Part shown: piece by piece, positions 6,745-14,488 of the stretch
Numbering within the stretch: position 1 is the stretch's first letter
How the letters are laid out: each line of letters starts with the position of its first letter
Origin: Mycobacterium sp. PS03-16
GTDB lineage: Bacteria > Actinomycetota > Actinomycetes > Mycobacteriales > Mycobacteriaceae
Assembly: GCF_004570325.1 (NCBI RefSeq)
Contig: NZ_SPQO01000034.1
Coordinates: 1 to 50,066, forward strand
Direction: 5' to 3'
DNA length: 50,066 nt
Made by a program: the position numbers and the translations under genes
The notes under the pieces: model-generated
What the model saw: only the letters and a program-made list of their open reading frames with translations
The model's database searches: none
Told to the model about the DNA's origin: nothing

Positions 6745-9033
6745 TCAGCGGCCGCGGATCACCGGCGGCTCGTGCGCGCGCACCGGAGGCGGTGTGCCGC
6801 GGTAGCTCTCGACCTCGACCAGGACGTGCGCGCCGGTGCACCCCTGCGCCAGCGAGGACGTACCGACGTCGGCGGTCAGCACGTTGGGATTGCCGTGCAC
6901 GCACATCGCGTCGGGATCGGCGGGGTCCGCCGGATCGAACCAGGCCCCGGTCGGTAGCTGCACGACCCGGCGGCGCAGGCGGTCATCGAGCACCGCCCCG
7001 GCCAGGCAGGCGCCGCGGTCGTTGAACACCCGTACCACGTCGCCGTCGTGCACCCCGCGCGCGGCGGCGTCGTCGGGATGCATCCGGATCGCTTCCCGGC
7101 CGGCGACCTTGCCGGCCTGGCTGGCCGCGCCGCCGTCGAGCTGACCGTGCAGCCGAGTGGCCGGCTGGTTGGCGAGCAGGTGCAGGGGATAGGCGGCCGC
7201 CCGGTCGCCGCCCAGCCATTCCGACGGTGGGTACCAGCGGGGATGGCCGGCACAGTCGTCGTAACCGAAGCCGTCGATGTCGCGGGAGAAGATCTCGATG
7301 CGTCCGCTCGGTGTGCCGAGACGATGGGTGTGCGGATCGGCGCGGAAGTCGGCCAGTAGCGTCAGTCCCGGCTCGGTGGGCAGGCGCAGGCTACCGCGGC
7401 GCCAGAACTCGTCGAAGGTGGGCACCGCGAAATCCAGCCCCGCCGACCAGGTTCGGTACATGTGCTCCAGCCACTGCCAGGCGGTGCGGCCCTCGCTGAA
7501 CTCCGCGCCGAACCCCAGCCGATCGGCCAGCGCACAGAACGTCGTGTAGTCATCGCGGCTGTCGGCGAACGGCTCGGCCAATCTGGGCATCGCCATCAGC
7601 ATCGGGTCATTGCGCGACCCCGAGTAGTCGTCGCGTTCGTACGCCGTGGTCGAGGGGACGACGACGTCGGCGTGCTTGGCCATCGCCGTCCAGTACGGGT
7701 CGTGCACCACCACGGTGTCGACGCAGCCCAGCGCGCGGCGCAAGCGCGCGATGTCCTGGTGGTGGTGAAACGGGTTGCCCCCCGCCCAGTACACGAGCCG
7801 AATGTCGGGGTAGGTCAGCCGCAGGCCGTTGTAGTCGAACTGCTCACCGGGCCGCAGCAGCATGTCGCTGACCGCGGCCACCGGGATGAAGGTGCGAATC
7901 GGGTTGTGTCCTTGAGGAAGAACCGGTAGCCCGCAGCGCAGCGGGGGCAGCCCCGGCTCGTTCATCGACCCGTAGCCGTGGCCGAAACCGCCACCCGGCA
8001 GCCCGATCTGGCCGAGCATCGCGGCCAGGGTGAGGCCCATCCACGGGGCCTGTTCACCGTGTCGGACGCGCTGCAGCGACCAGCTGACCGTGACCAGCGT
8101 GCGCCCGGCCGCCATTCGCCGCGCGAGAGCGGTCAGCGCGTCGGCGGGCAACCCGCAGATCGGTGCGGCCCACTGCGGGGATTTCGGCACCCCGTCGTCG
8201 GTGCCGAGCAGGTAGCGTTCGAATTCCTCGTAACCGACGCAGTGCGAGTCCAGGAACCCGCGGTCGGCGAGGCCCTCGGTGGCCAGCACGTGCGCCAGCG
8301 CGAGCATGATCGCCACATCCGTGCCGGGAATCGGTGCCAGCCAATCGCAGTCGCCGTCGACGTCGTCGCGCAGCGGGGACAGCGATACGATGCGTCCCCC
8401 GCGTTCGCGGAACCGGCGCAGCGCGTCGCGGGCCGGATGCGCGGTCGTGCCACCGTGATTGGTACCGGTGTTCTTGCGGGCCAGGCCACCGAAACACACC
8501 ATGAGGTCGGTATGGGCGACGATCACGTCCCAGTCGGTGGAGCGCTTGAACAGGTCGTCGTGGGTCCCGACGACCCGCGGCATGATCACCCCCGTGGCGC
8601 CCAGGCTGTAGGAGTGACGCGAGAAGGTGTAGCCGCCAAGCAGTTTGAGGAAGCGGTGCACCTGACTCTGCGCATGGTGAAACCGCCCGGCGCTCGACCA
8701 TCCGTAGGAGCCGCCGTAGACGGCCCCGTTGCCGTGGGTGTCGACGACCCGGCGCAGCTCGGTGGCCAGCAGTTCGGTCAACTCGTCCCACGTCACGCGG
8801 ACGAAGTCGTCGGAGCCTCGCCGGCTGGTCGGGCCCGGACCGTCCTCCAGCCATCCGCGCCGGACCGCCGGGCCGGTGATCCGGGACCGGTGGCGCACCG
8901 ATCCCGGCAGGTTGGCCAGCAGGGGAGACGGATCGGTGTCGCCGGGCAGCGGCGACACCGCGGCGATGTCGCCGTCGGCGAGGTCGGCCCGGAAACCGCC
9001 CCAGTGGGTCAGGCTGGTACGCGCGGCGGCCAT
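6745..9033 (-). CDS. Molybdopterin oxidoreductase, BisC/TorZ/DMSO reductase-like
   Basis: This 762-residue protein belongs to the DMSO reductase family, closest in layout to biotin/methionine sulfoxide or TMAO reductases (BisC, TorZ, DorA). It starts TSLTHWGGFRA, has YGGSYGWSSAGRFHHAQSQ (about 108-126) with the serine expected to ligate Mo, VYWAGGNPFHHHQD, and a C-terminal molybdopterin-dinucleotide domain (HLLANQPATRLHGQLD, MHPDDAAARGVHDGDVV). There is no N-terminal 4Fe-4S Cys cluster and no twin-arginine leader, so it is probably cytoplasmic. No partner subunit, chaperone or cofactor gene is adjacent. The likely role is repair or respiratory use of an S- or N-oxide; the true substrate is unknown. 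Confidence 0.88.
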   Translation of the reverse strand: MAAARTSLTHWGGFRADLADGDIAAVSPLPGDTDPSPLLANLPGSVRHRSRITGPAVRRGWLEDGPGPTSRRGSDDFVRVTWDELTELLATELRRVVDTHGNGAVYGGSYGWSSAGRFHHAQSQVHRFLKLLGGYTFSRHSYSLGATGVIMPRVVGTHDDLFKRSTDWDVIVAHTDLMVCFGGLARKNTGTNHGGTTAHPARDALRRFRERGGRIVSLSPLRDDVDGDCDWLAPIPGTDVAIMLALAHVLATEGLADRGFLDSHCVGYEEFERYLLGTDDGVPKSPQWAAPICGLPADALTALARRMAAGRTLVTVSWSLQRVRHGEQAPWMGLTLAAMLGQIGLPGGGFGHGYGSMNEPGLPPLRCGLPVLPQGHNPIRTFIPVAAVSDMLLRPGEQFDYNGLRLTYPDIRLVYWAGGNPFHHHQDIARLRRALGCVDTVVVHDPYWTAMAKHADVVVPSTTAYERDDYSGSRNDPMLMAMPRLAEPFADSRDDYTTFCALADRLGFGAEFSEGRTAWQWLEHMYRTWSAGLDFAVPTFDEFWRRGSLRLPTEPGLTLLADFRADPHTHRLGTPSGRIEIFSRDIDGFGYDDCAGHPRWYPPSEWLGGDRAAAYPLHLLANQPATRLHGQLDGGAASQAGKVAGREAIRMHPDDAAARGVHDGDVVRVFNDRGACLAGAVLDDRLRRRVVQLPTGAWFDPADPADPDAMCVHGNPNVLTADVGTSSLAQGCTGAHVLVEVESYRGTPPPVRAHEPPVIRGR

Positions 9034-9040
9034 CCCAGGG

Positions 9041-9046
9041 AGTCTA
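9041..9046 (-). promoter_or_regulatory. -10 element (TAGACT) for a leaderless oxidoreductase mRNA
   Basis: On the minus strand TAGACT is followed by 7 bases and then the ATG at 9033. There is no ribosome site in front of the ATG. This is the standard mycobacterial leaderless arrangement and it supports the chosen start. Confidence 0.6.
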
Positions 9047-9066
9047 GGGTGACGTCATATTCCGGT

Positions 9067-9088
9067 CAGTCAACCATCCGGTTGGCTG
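9067..9088. promoter_or_regulatory. Inverted-repeat operator upstream of fadE20
   Basis: CAGTCAACC-ATCC-GGTTGGCTG is a near-perfect inverted repeat (8 of 9 positions per arm, with the inner CAACC/GGTTG perfect). It ends 46 bases before the fadE20 start and just upstream of a TATAGG hexamer at 9090-9095. A palindrome here is typical of a TetR-family repressor that responds to acyl-CoA. The regulator is not in the window. Confidence 0.5.
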
Positions 9089-9134
9089 GTATAGGGTCGG
9101 GGCGTCACGCCCGACCGGATCCGAAAGGTCAGCC

Positions 9135-10295
9135 ATGGTCGCCCCCGTCGCCTACGAGCGCACCCTCTTCGAGCCCGAGCACGATCTGTTCCGCGAGTCC
9201 TACCGCGCGTTCCTCGAACGGCACGTCGCCCCGTTCCACGATCAGTGGGAGAAGGACAAGATCGTCGATCGGGGGGTCTGGCTGGAAGCCGGTAAGCAGG
9301 GCTTTCTCGGGATGGCGGTGCCCGAGGAGTACGGCGGCGGCGGTATCGACGACTTCCGCTACAACACCGTCATCACCGAGGAGACCACCGCAGGCCGCTA
9401 CAGCGGCATCGGTTTCGGACTGCACAACGACGTCGTCGCGCCCTACCTGCTGCGACTGACCACCGAGGAGCAGAAGCAACGCTGGCTGCCCAAGTTCTGC
9501 ACCGGTGAGATGATCACCGCGATCGCGATGAGCGAGCCCGGCACCGGAAGCGACCTGCAGGGCATCAAGACCCGCGCGGTCAAGGAGGGTGACGACTACA
9601 TTCTCAACGGCGCCAAGACCTTCATCACCAACGGGATCAACGCCGACCTGGTCATCGTCGTCGCGCAGACCGATCCCGACAAGGGCGCGCTGGGCTTCTC
9701 ACTGCTGGCGGTGGAGCGCGGGATGGAGGGCTTCGAGCGGGGCCGCCACCTCGACAAGATCGGCTTGGACGCGCAGGACACGGCCGAGTTGTCGTTCACC
9801 GACGTCAAGGTGCCCGCCGAGAACCTGCTCGGCGAGGAGGGGCAGGGCTTCATCTACCTGATGCAGAACCTTCCGCAGGAACGCATTTCGATCGCCGTCA
9901 TGGCGGCCGCGGCGATGGAATCGGCGCTCACCCAGACGCTTCAGTACACCAAGGAACGCAAGGCGTTCGGCAAACCGATCGGCAGCTTCCAGAACAGCCG
10001 ATTCCTGTTGGCGGAGTTGGCCACCGAGGCCACCGCGGTGCGCATCATGGTCGACGAGTTCCTCCGCTTGCACCTGGACGGCAAGCTGACCGCCGAACAG
10101 GCCGCCATGGCCAAGTGGTACACCACCGAGAAGCAGGTCTACGTCATCGACCGGTGCCTGCAGCTGCACGGCGGCTACGGGTACATGCGCGAATATCCGA
10201 TCGCGCGCGCCTATCTGGACTCCCGGGTGCAGACCATTTACGGCGGCACCACCGAGATCATGAAGGAGATCATCGGCCGCAGCCTCGGTGTCTAG
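9135..10295 (+). CDS. fadE20: Acyl-CoA dehydrogenase FadE20
   Basis: This FAD-dependent enzyme introduces the alpha-beta double bond into an acyl-CoA (beta-oxidation or branched-chain amino acid breakdown). The 386-residue chain has the family landmarks FLGMAVPEEYGGGGIDDF, AIAMSEPGTGSDLQGI, FITNGINADLVIVVAQTD, QERISIAVMAAAAME, LHGGYGYMREYPIARAY and the closing YGGTTEIMKEIIGRSLG. Length equals that recalled for M. tuberculosis FadE20. AAAGG at 9124-9128 supports ATG 9135. It stands alone behind its own promoter and operator. The M. tuberculosis TerC-like neighbour Rv2723 and Rv2722 are absent, so an LGFP protein follows directly. Substrate chain length cannot be read from sequence. Confidence 0.93.
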   Translation: MVAPVAYERTLFEPEHDLFRESYRAFLERHVAPFHDQWEKDKIVDRGVWLEAGKQGFLGMAVPEEYGGGGIDDFRYNTVITEETTAGRYSGIGFGLHNDVVAPYLLRLTTEEQKQRWLPKFCTGEMITAIAMSEPGTGSDLQGIKTRAVKEGDDYILNGAKTFITNGINADLVIVVAQTDPDKGALGFSLLAVERGMEGFERGRHLDKIGLDAQDTAELSFTDVKVPAENLLGEEGQGFIYLMQNLPQERISIAVMAAAAMESALTQTLQYTKERKAFGKPIGSFQNSRFLLAELATEATAVRIMVDEFLRLHLDGKLTAEQAAMAKWYTTEKQVYVIDRCLQLHGGYGYMREYPIARAYLDSRVQTIYGGTTEIMKEIIGRSLGV

Positions 10296-10400
10296 CGGCA
10301 CCGTCGCCGCGCCCCGTCGAATGGTCACGTGTACACGGAACAGACGATCTGCGGGTATTTTGCCGTGAATTGCCTGTCGTGCCCGGGAAATGAACGTCTC

Positions 10401-10430
10401 CTGACACAAGATTGACCGGCGCGATACTTT
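10401..10430 (+). promoter_or_regulatory. Sigma-A-type promoter of the LGFP protein gene
   Basis: CTGACA (10401-10406) and TACTTT (10425-10430) are separated by 18 bases, close to the TTGACA/TANNNT consensus. Transcription would start near 10437, leaving a short leader with the GGGGAGG ribosome site used by ATG 10463. A GTGTACAC palindrome lies further upstream near 10330. Confidence 0.45.
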
Positions 10431-10462
10431 CGACACACTGTGCGCCGAGACGGGGAGGTTCC

Positions 10463-12442
10463 ATGAGCGGGCGGCGACCCCTGCTGCACACCGCGCTGGC
10501 GCGCGTGACGGCCGGGCTGGCGGTGGGCCTGCTGAGCGGGTTGCTGCTGGCACCCGTGGCGGTGGCCGACCCCACCAGCGAGGCCAACGACGCCATCACC
10601 GCGGCCTACGACGCCAGTGGTGGACCGGGCGGCCCGCTCGGCGTCCGTGAGGGCGGGGTGTACCCCGCCGGGGACGGTTTCGCCCAGAACTTCGCCGCGG
10701 GCAGGATGTTCTTCACGCCGGCGACCGGTGCGCACTGGATGCAGGGTGCGATCCTGGAGAAGTACGAGTCGCTCGGCGGTCCCGCCGACAGTGACCTGGG
10801 CTTTCCGACCATCGACGAGGGCCCCGGCCGGGTCGGCCCGGACAGCCGCAACGCGACGTTCTCGGCGCCCGACAGGCCGGTCATCTTCTGGACCCCGCCG
10901 ACCGGGGCCAGGGTGGTGCGCGGGGCGATCAACGCCGCGTGGGACAGGCTGGGTGGCTCATCGGGGGTGCTCGGGGTGCCCGCCGAGGACGAGGTGTACC
11001 GCGGCGACGTGGTCTCCCAGCGGTTCACCGGCGGTGAGCTGAGTTGGCACCGCAAGGACAAGACGTTCACCACGGTGCCGCCCGACCTCGCCGGCCAGCT
11101 GCGCGACGTCACGGTGCCCGACGACCCGGCGTCGGCCATCGCCGCCGCCCGACGTGCGGCCGGCGGAGCGCTGGGTCCGCTGGGCGCGCCGGAGGGCGAA
11201 CAGTACGAGATCGGTGAGGACGGCGTCGGACAGAACTACGCCGGCGGCACGATCTTCTACTCACCGGAGACCGGCGCCAACGTGGTCAGCGGCCAGGTAC
11301 TCGACAAGTACGAGAGCGTCGGCGGCCCCGAGGGCGACCTCGGCTTCCCCACCAGCAGCGAAGCCGACGGCGGTCTGGGCAACAGCCGGATCAGCACGTT
11401 CGCCGCCGACGACCGGCCGGTCATCTTCTGGACCCCCGACTACGGCGCGGTGATCGTGCGCGGAGCGATGAACGCCGCCTGGGCGAAACTCGACGGCGCC
11501 GAGGGCCCGCTCGGCGCGCCGATCGCCGATCAGACCGCGAGCGGCGACGTCGTCACCCAGCGGTTCGACGGCGGCGTCGTCTCCTACGACCGTTCGACCG
11601 GGAAGTTCAGCACCGAACCGGCCGGCCTCGCCGGCCGGCTCGCCGGCCTGGACGTCCCCGGGCAGGAGCCCCCGAAGACGGCGCCCACGCCGCAGCCGTC
11701 GGCCGCCGACGATGACGAGTCGCTGCGCTGGCGGTGGAACTGGTGGTGGCTGCTGGCGCTGATACCGGTGCTGATCGTGGCCGGGCTGGTGGGCGGTGCG
11801 GTGGTGTGGAGCCGGCGTCGCGACCGTGCCGACGACCGCTTCCGCGACGAGGAGGAGTTCGTCGCAGCCGGGCCCGTCCCGCGCTATTCGCCCGCCGATC
11901 AGGCCGATGCCGTGGGGCGCGAGCACCCGGCCGGATCCGCCGACGCCGCACCCGGCGATTACCCCGCCGACTACCGGGACTCCGCGACCGCCTACTTCCT
12001 CGGTGCCCCGGCGCCCGGATCCACTCCGGGCGGGGAACCGTGGGCACCGCACGACGAGCGCGCCGACGAGCCGCACCGGGAGACCTCTCCGGAGCCCGCA
12101 CTGTTCGGCGGGCAGGACGACCCGGACTCGGTCGACACCGCGCCCACCCGCATCGAAGCCGAACCCGAACCCGAGCCGGCGGAGTCGCCGATGTTCGTCG
12201 AGGACACGCCCAGCGGACGGCACGCGGCGATCGACGTCGAGGAGCCGACCCCCGGAGGCACCGCGATACACCTACCGCTCGCCGACCCCGGCGGGGTACC
12301 CGACGGATATCCCGTCAAGGCGGACACCCGGTCCGGGCTGTACTGGTCGCCGGTCACCCCCGGCTACGCCGATGCGGTGGCCGAGATCTTCTTCGCCAGC
12401 GAGGAACTCGCCCGCACGAACGGGTTCGTCCGGGCGAGCTGA
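10463..12442 (+). CDS. LGFP-repeat exported membrane protein (Rv2721c-like)
   Basis: This 659-residue cell-envelope protein has a signal peptide (hydrophobic 12-34, likely cleavage after AVA at 35). Two tandem modules of about 175 residues follow (about 44-225 and 229-405), each carrying LGFP-type repeats such as GPLGVREG, DLGFPTIDE, GVLGVPAEDE, DLGFPTSSE and GPLGAPIAD. Then come a Pro linker, one transmembrane helix (about 428-453, preceded by WRWNWWWLL) and an acidic, Pro/Glu-rich tail of about 200 residues. LGFP repeats are thought to bind cell-wall polymers in mycolic-acid bacteria. The topology implies an external repeat domain and an intracellular tail that could signal or tether. ATG 10463 has a strong GGGGAGG site. 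Confidence 0.85.
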   Translation: MSGRRPLLHTALARVTAGLAVGLLSGLLLAPVAVADPTSEANDAITAAYDASGGPGGPLGVREGGVYPAGDGFAQNFAAGRMFFTPATGAHWMQGAILEKYESLGGPADSDLGFPTIDEGPGRVGPDSRNATFSAPDRPVIFWTPPTGARVVRGAINAAWDRLGGSSGVLGVPAEDEVYRGDVVSQRFTGGELSWHRKDKTFTTVPPDLAGQLRDVTVPDDPASAIAAARRAAGGALGPLGAPEGEQYEIGEDGVGQNYAGGTIFYSPETGANVVSGQVLDKYESVGGPEGDLGFPTSSEADGGLGNSRISTFAADDRPVIFWTPDYGAVIVRGAMNAAWAKLDGAEGPLGAPIADQTASGDVVTQRFDGGVVSYDRSTGKFSTEPAGLAGRLAGLDVPGQEPPKTAPTPQPSAADDDESLRWRWNWWWLLALIPVLIVAGLVGGAVVWSRRRDRADDRFRDEEEFVAAGPVPRYSPADQADAVGREHPAGSADAAPGDYPADYRDSATAYFLGAPAPGSTPGGEPWAPHDERADEPHRETSPEPALFGGQDDPDSVDTAPTRIEAEPEPEPAESPMFVEDTPSGRHAAIDVEEPTPGGTAIHLPLADPGGVPDGYPVKADTRSGLYWSPVTPGYADAVAEIFFASEELARTNGFVRAS

Positions 12443-12451
12443 ATCGCCGCG

Positions 12452-13147
12452 TCAGATCTTGCGGATGACGGTCACGACCTTGCCGAGCACGGCGGCGTCG
12501 TTGCCGGGAATGGGCTCGAACGCCGGGTTGTGCGGCATCAGCCACACCTGACCGCGGGTGCGCTTGAACGTCTTGACGGTGGCCTCGCCGTCGATCATCG
12601 CGGCCACGATGTCGCCGTTGTCGGCGACGTTCTGCTGGCGGACGACCACCCAGTCGCCGTCGCAGATCGCCGCGTCGACCATCGATTCGCCGACCACCTT
12701 GAGCAGGAACAGTGAACCTTCGCCGACCAGCTCGCGAGGCAGCGGGAAGACGTCCTCCACCGCCTCCTCGGCCAGGATCGGGCCGCCCGCGGCGATCCGG
12801 CCGAGGACCGGCACGAACGTCGGCTCGGGGAGTGCGTCGCTGCCCGCCACGTCGGTGGTGACCACGGGCGAACCGGGATCGTCGGCCGCACGGACATCGA
12901 CGGCGCGCGGCCGGTTCGGGTCCCGCCGCAGGTAGCCCTTGCGCTCCAGCGTGCGCAGCTGATGGGCCACCGATGACGTCGAGGTGAGCCCGACGGCGTC
13001 GCCGATCTCGCGGATGCTCGGTGGGTAGCCCCGACTGGTCACCGACGCGCGGATGACCTCCAGGATGGTGCGCTGACGTTCGGTGAGGGCGGCGTCTGCG
13101 CCGCGGCGGGTGGCGGGTTCGCGGGCGTCGCTGCTGTCATCGCTCAT
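12452..13147 (-). CDS. lexA: SOS repressor LexA
   Basis: LexA represses the SOS regulon and cleaves itself when RecA filaments form on damaged DNA. The 231-residue protein has the winged-helix DNA-binding domain (about 20-85; recognition helix in SSVAHQLRTLERKGYL), the Ala120-Gly121 cleavage site in RIAAGG, the nucleophile Ser155 in GESM and the base Lys192 in ATVKTF. ATG 13147 is preceded by a leaderless-type promoter and an SOS box, and longer reading-frame extensions are non-coding. It is convergent with the LGFP gene (9 bases between stops) and divergent from chiZ. Confidence 0.97.
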   Translation of the reverse strand: MSDDSSDAREPATRRGADAALTERQRTILEVIRASVTSRGYPPSIREIGDAVGLTSTSSVAHQLRTLERKGYLRRDPNRPRAVDVRAADDPGSPVVTTDVAGSDALPEPTFVPVLGRIAAGGPILAEEAVEDVFPLPRELVGEGSLFLLKVVGESMVDAAICDGDWVVVRQQNVADNGDIVAAMIDGEATVKTFKRTRGQVWLMPHNPAFEPIPGNDAAVLGKVVTVIRKI

Positions 13148-13154
13148 GGGGCTG

Positions 13155-13183
13155 AATGTAGTCGCCCCACCCGCAATGATCAA
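13155..13183 (-). promoter_or_regulatory. lexA promoter (TTGATC-17-TACATT), leaderless
   Basis: On the minus strand TTGATC (13183-13178) and TACATT (13160-13155) are 17 bases apart, a good sigma-A promoter. The -10 ends 7 bases before the ATG at 13147, so the transcript should be leaderless. Confidence 0.65.
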
Positions 13184-13195
13184 ACATGTGTTCGA
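13180..13195. promoter_or_regulatory. SOS box at the lexA promoter
   Basis: TCAAAC-ATGT-GTTCGA differs at one position from the mycobacterial LexA site TCGAAC-N4-GTTCGA. It overlaps the lexA -35 hexamer, ideal for autorepression. Confidence 0.85.
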
Positions 13196-13241
13196 CGCGT
13201 GTCGCCCGCTCGCCGGGGCGGATTCCTCGGCGCCGGGGACG

Positions 13242-13263
13242 TGTCGGTGGCCTGTCCTATCGT
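13242..13263 (+). promoter_or_regulatory. PafBC-type (RecA-independent DNA damage) promoter of chiZ
   Basis: TGTCGGTG, 8 bases, then TATCGT matches the published RecA-NDp/PafBC motif TTGTCRGTG-N8-TANNNT at every defined position except the first T. It lies about 95 bases before chiZ and points toward it. Transcription would begin near 13270. Confidence 0.7.
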
Positions 13264-13274
13264 TTCGCAACAGT

Positions 13275-13310
13275 TCGATCACACGTTCTATCGTTCGAAC
13301 ACCTGATCGA
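13275..13310 (+). promoter_or_regulatory. Two SOS boxes before chiZ
   Basis: TCGAAC-ACCT-GATCGA (13295-13310) has one mismatch to the LexA consensus, and TCGATC-ACAC-GTTCTA (13275-13290) has two. A further half-site TCGAAC occurs at 13317-13322. A TACATT hexamer at 13312-13317 could be the -10 of a second, LexA-controlled promoter. Confidence 0.65.
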
Positions 13311-13354
13311 CTACATTCGAACACACAGGCGATTCGCGGACGGAAGGCAAACAG

Positions 13355-13852
13355 ATGACCATCATGGACATGGGCCACATCCAGGCGGTTCCGGTCACCA
13401 TTCCGGGACGTCCGGCACCCGCGTCGCGCGGCGCCCGGCCGGTGCACCGGGAGGCGGCGCCGCGCACCGTCGCGCGGCGCCGGCCACCGGTACGTCGCCC
13501 GGCGGGCGCGGCGGTGCCGCACCGCGGTGCGGCCGTGCTGATGTCGCGGGCGTCGCACCGGCGTCGGCCGATCACGCCCGCCACCACGATCCTGCTGGCG
13601 CTGGTCGCCGGTGCCATCACCCTGTGGCTCGGGCTGGTCGCACAGCTCGGCGGGGTGCAGGGCGGGCAGGCGCCGGTGCCCGCGGAGCTCGCGGTCGTCC
13701 AGGTGCAGACGGGGGAGACGCTGCAGCAGGTCGCACAGCGGGTCGCCCCGGACGCCCCGCTGGGCGCGGTCGTCGAGCGCATCCGGGAGCTCAACCGCCT
13801 CGACACCGCCGCACTGGACGCCGGTCAGACCCTGATCGCGCCGGTCGGCTGA
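13355..13852 (+). CDS. chiZ: LysM-domain cell division inhibitor ChiZ (Rv2719c-like)
   Basis: This 165-residue protein has an Arg/Pro-rich cytoplasmic N-terminal arm (1-70), one transmembrane helix (about 73-98) and an extracytoplasmic LysM domain (about 113-163, VVQVQTGETLQQVAQRV...LDAGQTLIAPVG). The length is the same as M. tuberculosis ChiZ, a DNA-damage-induced protein that blocks division and interacts with FtsI/FtsQ. It is functionally analogous to SulA and YneA. GGAAGG at 13342-13347 supports ATG 13355. It is divergent from lexA, with SOS and PafBC-type elements in the gap, so division arrest is wired to both damage responses. nrdR follows on the same strand. Confidence 0.9.
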   Translation: MTIMDMGHIQAVPVTIPGRPAPASRGARPVHREAAPRTVARRRPPVRRPAGAAVPHRGAAVLMSRASHRRRPITPATTILLALVAGAITLWLGLVAQLGGVQGGQAPVPAELAVVQVQTGETLQQVAQRVAPDAPLGAVVERIRELNRLDTAALDAGQTLIAPVG

Positions 13853-14013
13853 CCGGTCCCGTGGCCGGCGAAACACCGTGCGGCGCTTCCGTGGTGCCGC
13901 TGCTGCGGGCCTGGCCGTGGCCGGCCGCCCCGGCGGTCTTCGTGGCCGGGGCCGCGCAGGTAGGCTCGGGGAGGTTCGAGAGACGCATCTGTCGGCGAGG
14001 CGAAGGAGCGGTG

Positions 14014-14478
14014 ATGCACTGTCCGTTCTGCCGTCACCCCGATTCCCGCGTCGTGGATTCCCGGGAGACCGACGAGGGGCAGGCGATCCGCCGCCGCCGG
14101 TCGTGTCCCGAATGCGGGCGGCGGTTCACCACCGTCGAGACCGCGGTGCTCGCGGTGGTCAAGCGCAGCGGGGTCACCGAACCGTTCAGTCGCGAGAAGG
14201 TCATCAAGGGTGTCCGGCGGGCGTGTCAAGGTCGGCAGGTCGACGACGATGCGCTGAACCTGCTGGCGCAGAAGGTGGAGGACGCGGTGCGCGCCACCGG
14301 CTCGCCCGAGGTGCCCAGCCACGAGGTCGGACTGGCGATCCTCGGGCCGCTGCGCGACCTCGACGAGGTGGCTTATCTGCGGTTCGCCTCGGTGTACCGA
14401 TCGTTCGAGTCGGCGGAGGATTTCGAGCGCGAGATCGAGGCGCTGCGCGCGCACCGCGACGTCGCGGCGTCCGGCTGA
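14014..14478 (+). CDS. nrdR: Transcriptional repressor NrdR
   Basis: NrdR represses ribonucleotide reductase genes in response to ATP/dATP. The 154-residue protein has the zinc ribbon with Cys3, Cys6, Cys31 and Cys34 (MHCPFC and CPECG) and an ATP-cone domain (about 46-140, KRSGVTEPFSREKVIKGVRRAC). GAAGGAGCG directly upstream supports ATG 14014. It is downstream of chiZ and convergent with the PhzF-like gene, so a damage-induced division inhibitor sits next to the controller of dNTP supply. No NrdR box is visible at its own promoter. In M. tuberculosis a nitrobindin-like gene (Rv2717c) follows nrdR; it is missing here. Confidence 0.96.
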   Translation: MHCPFCRHPDSRVVDSRETDEGQAIRRRRSCPECGRRFTTVETAVLAVVKRSGVTEPFSREKVIKGVRRACQGRQVDDDALNLLAQKVEDAVRATGSPEVPSHEVGLAILGPLRDLDEVAYLRFASVYRSFESAEDFEREIEALRAHRDVAASG

Positions 14479-14488
14479 CGCGTGGCGG

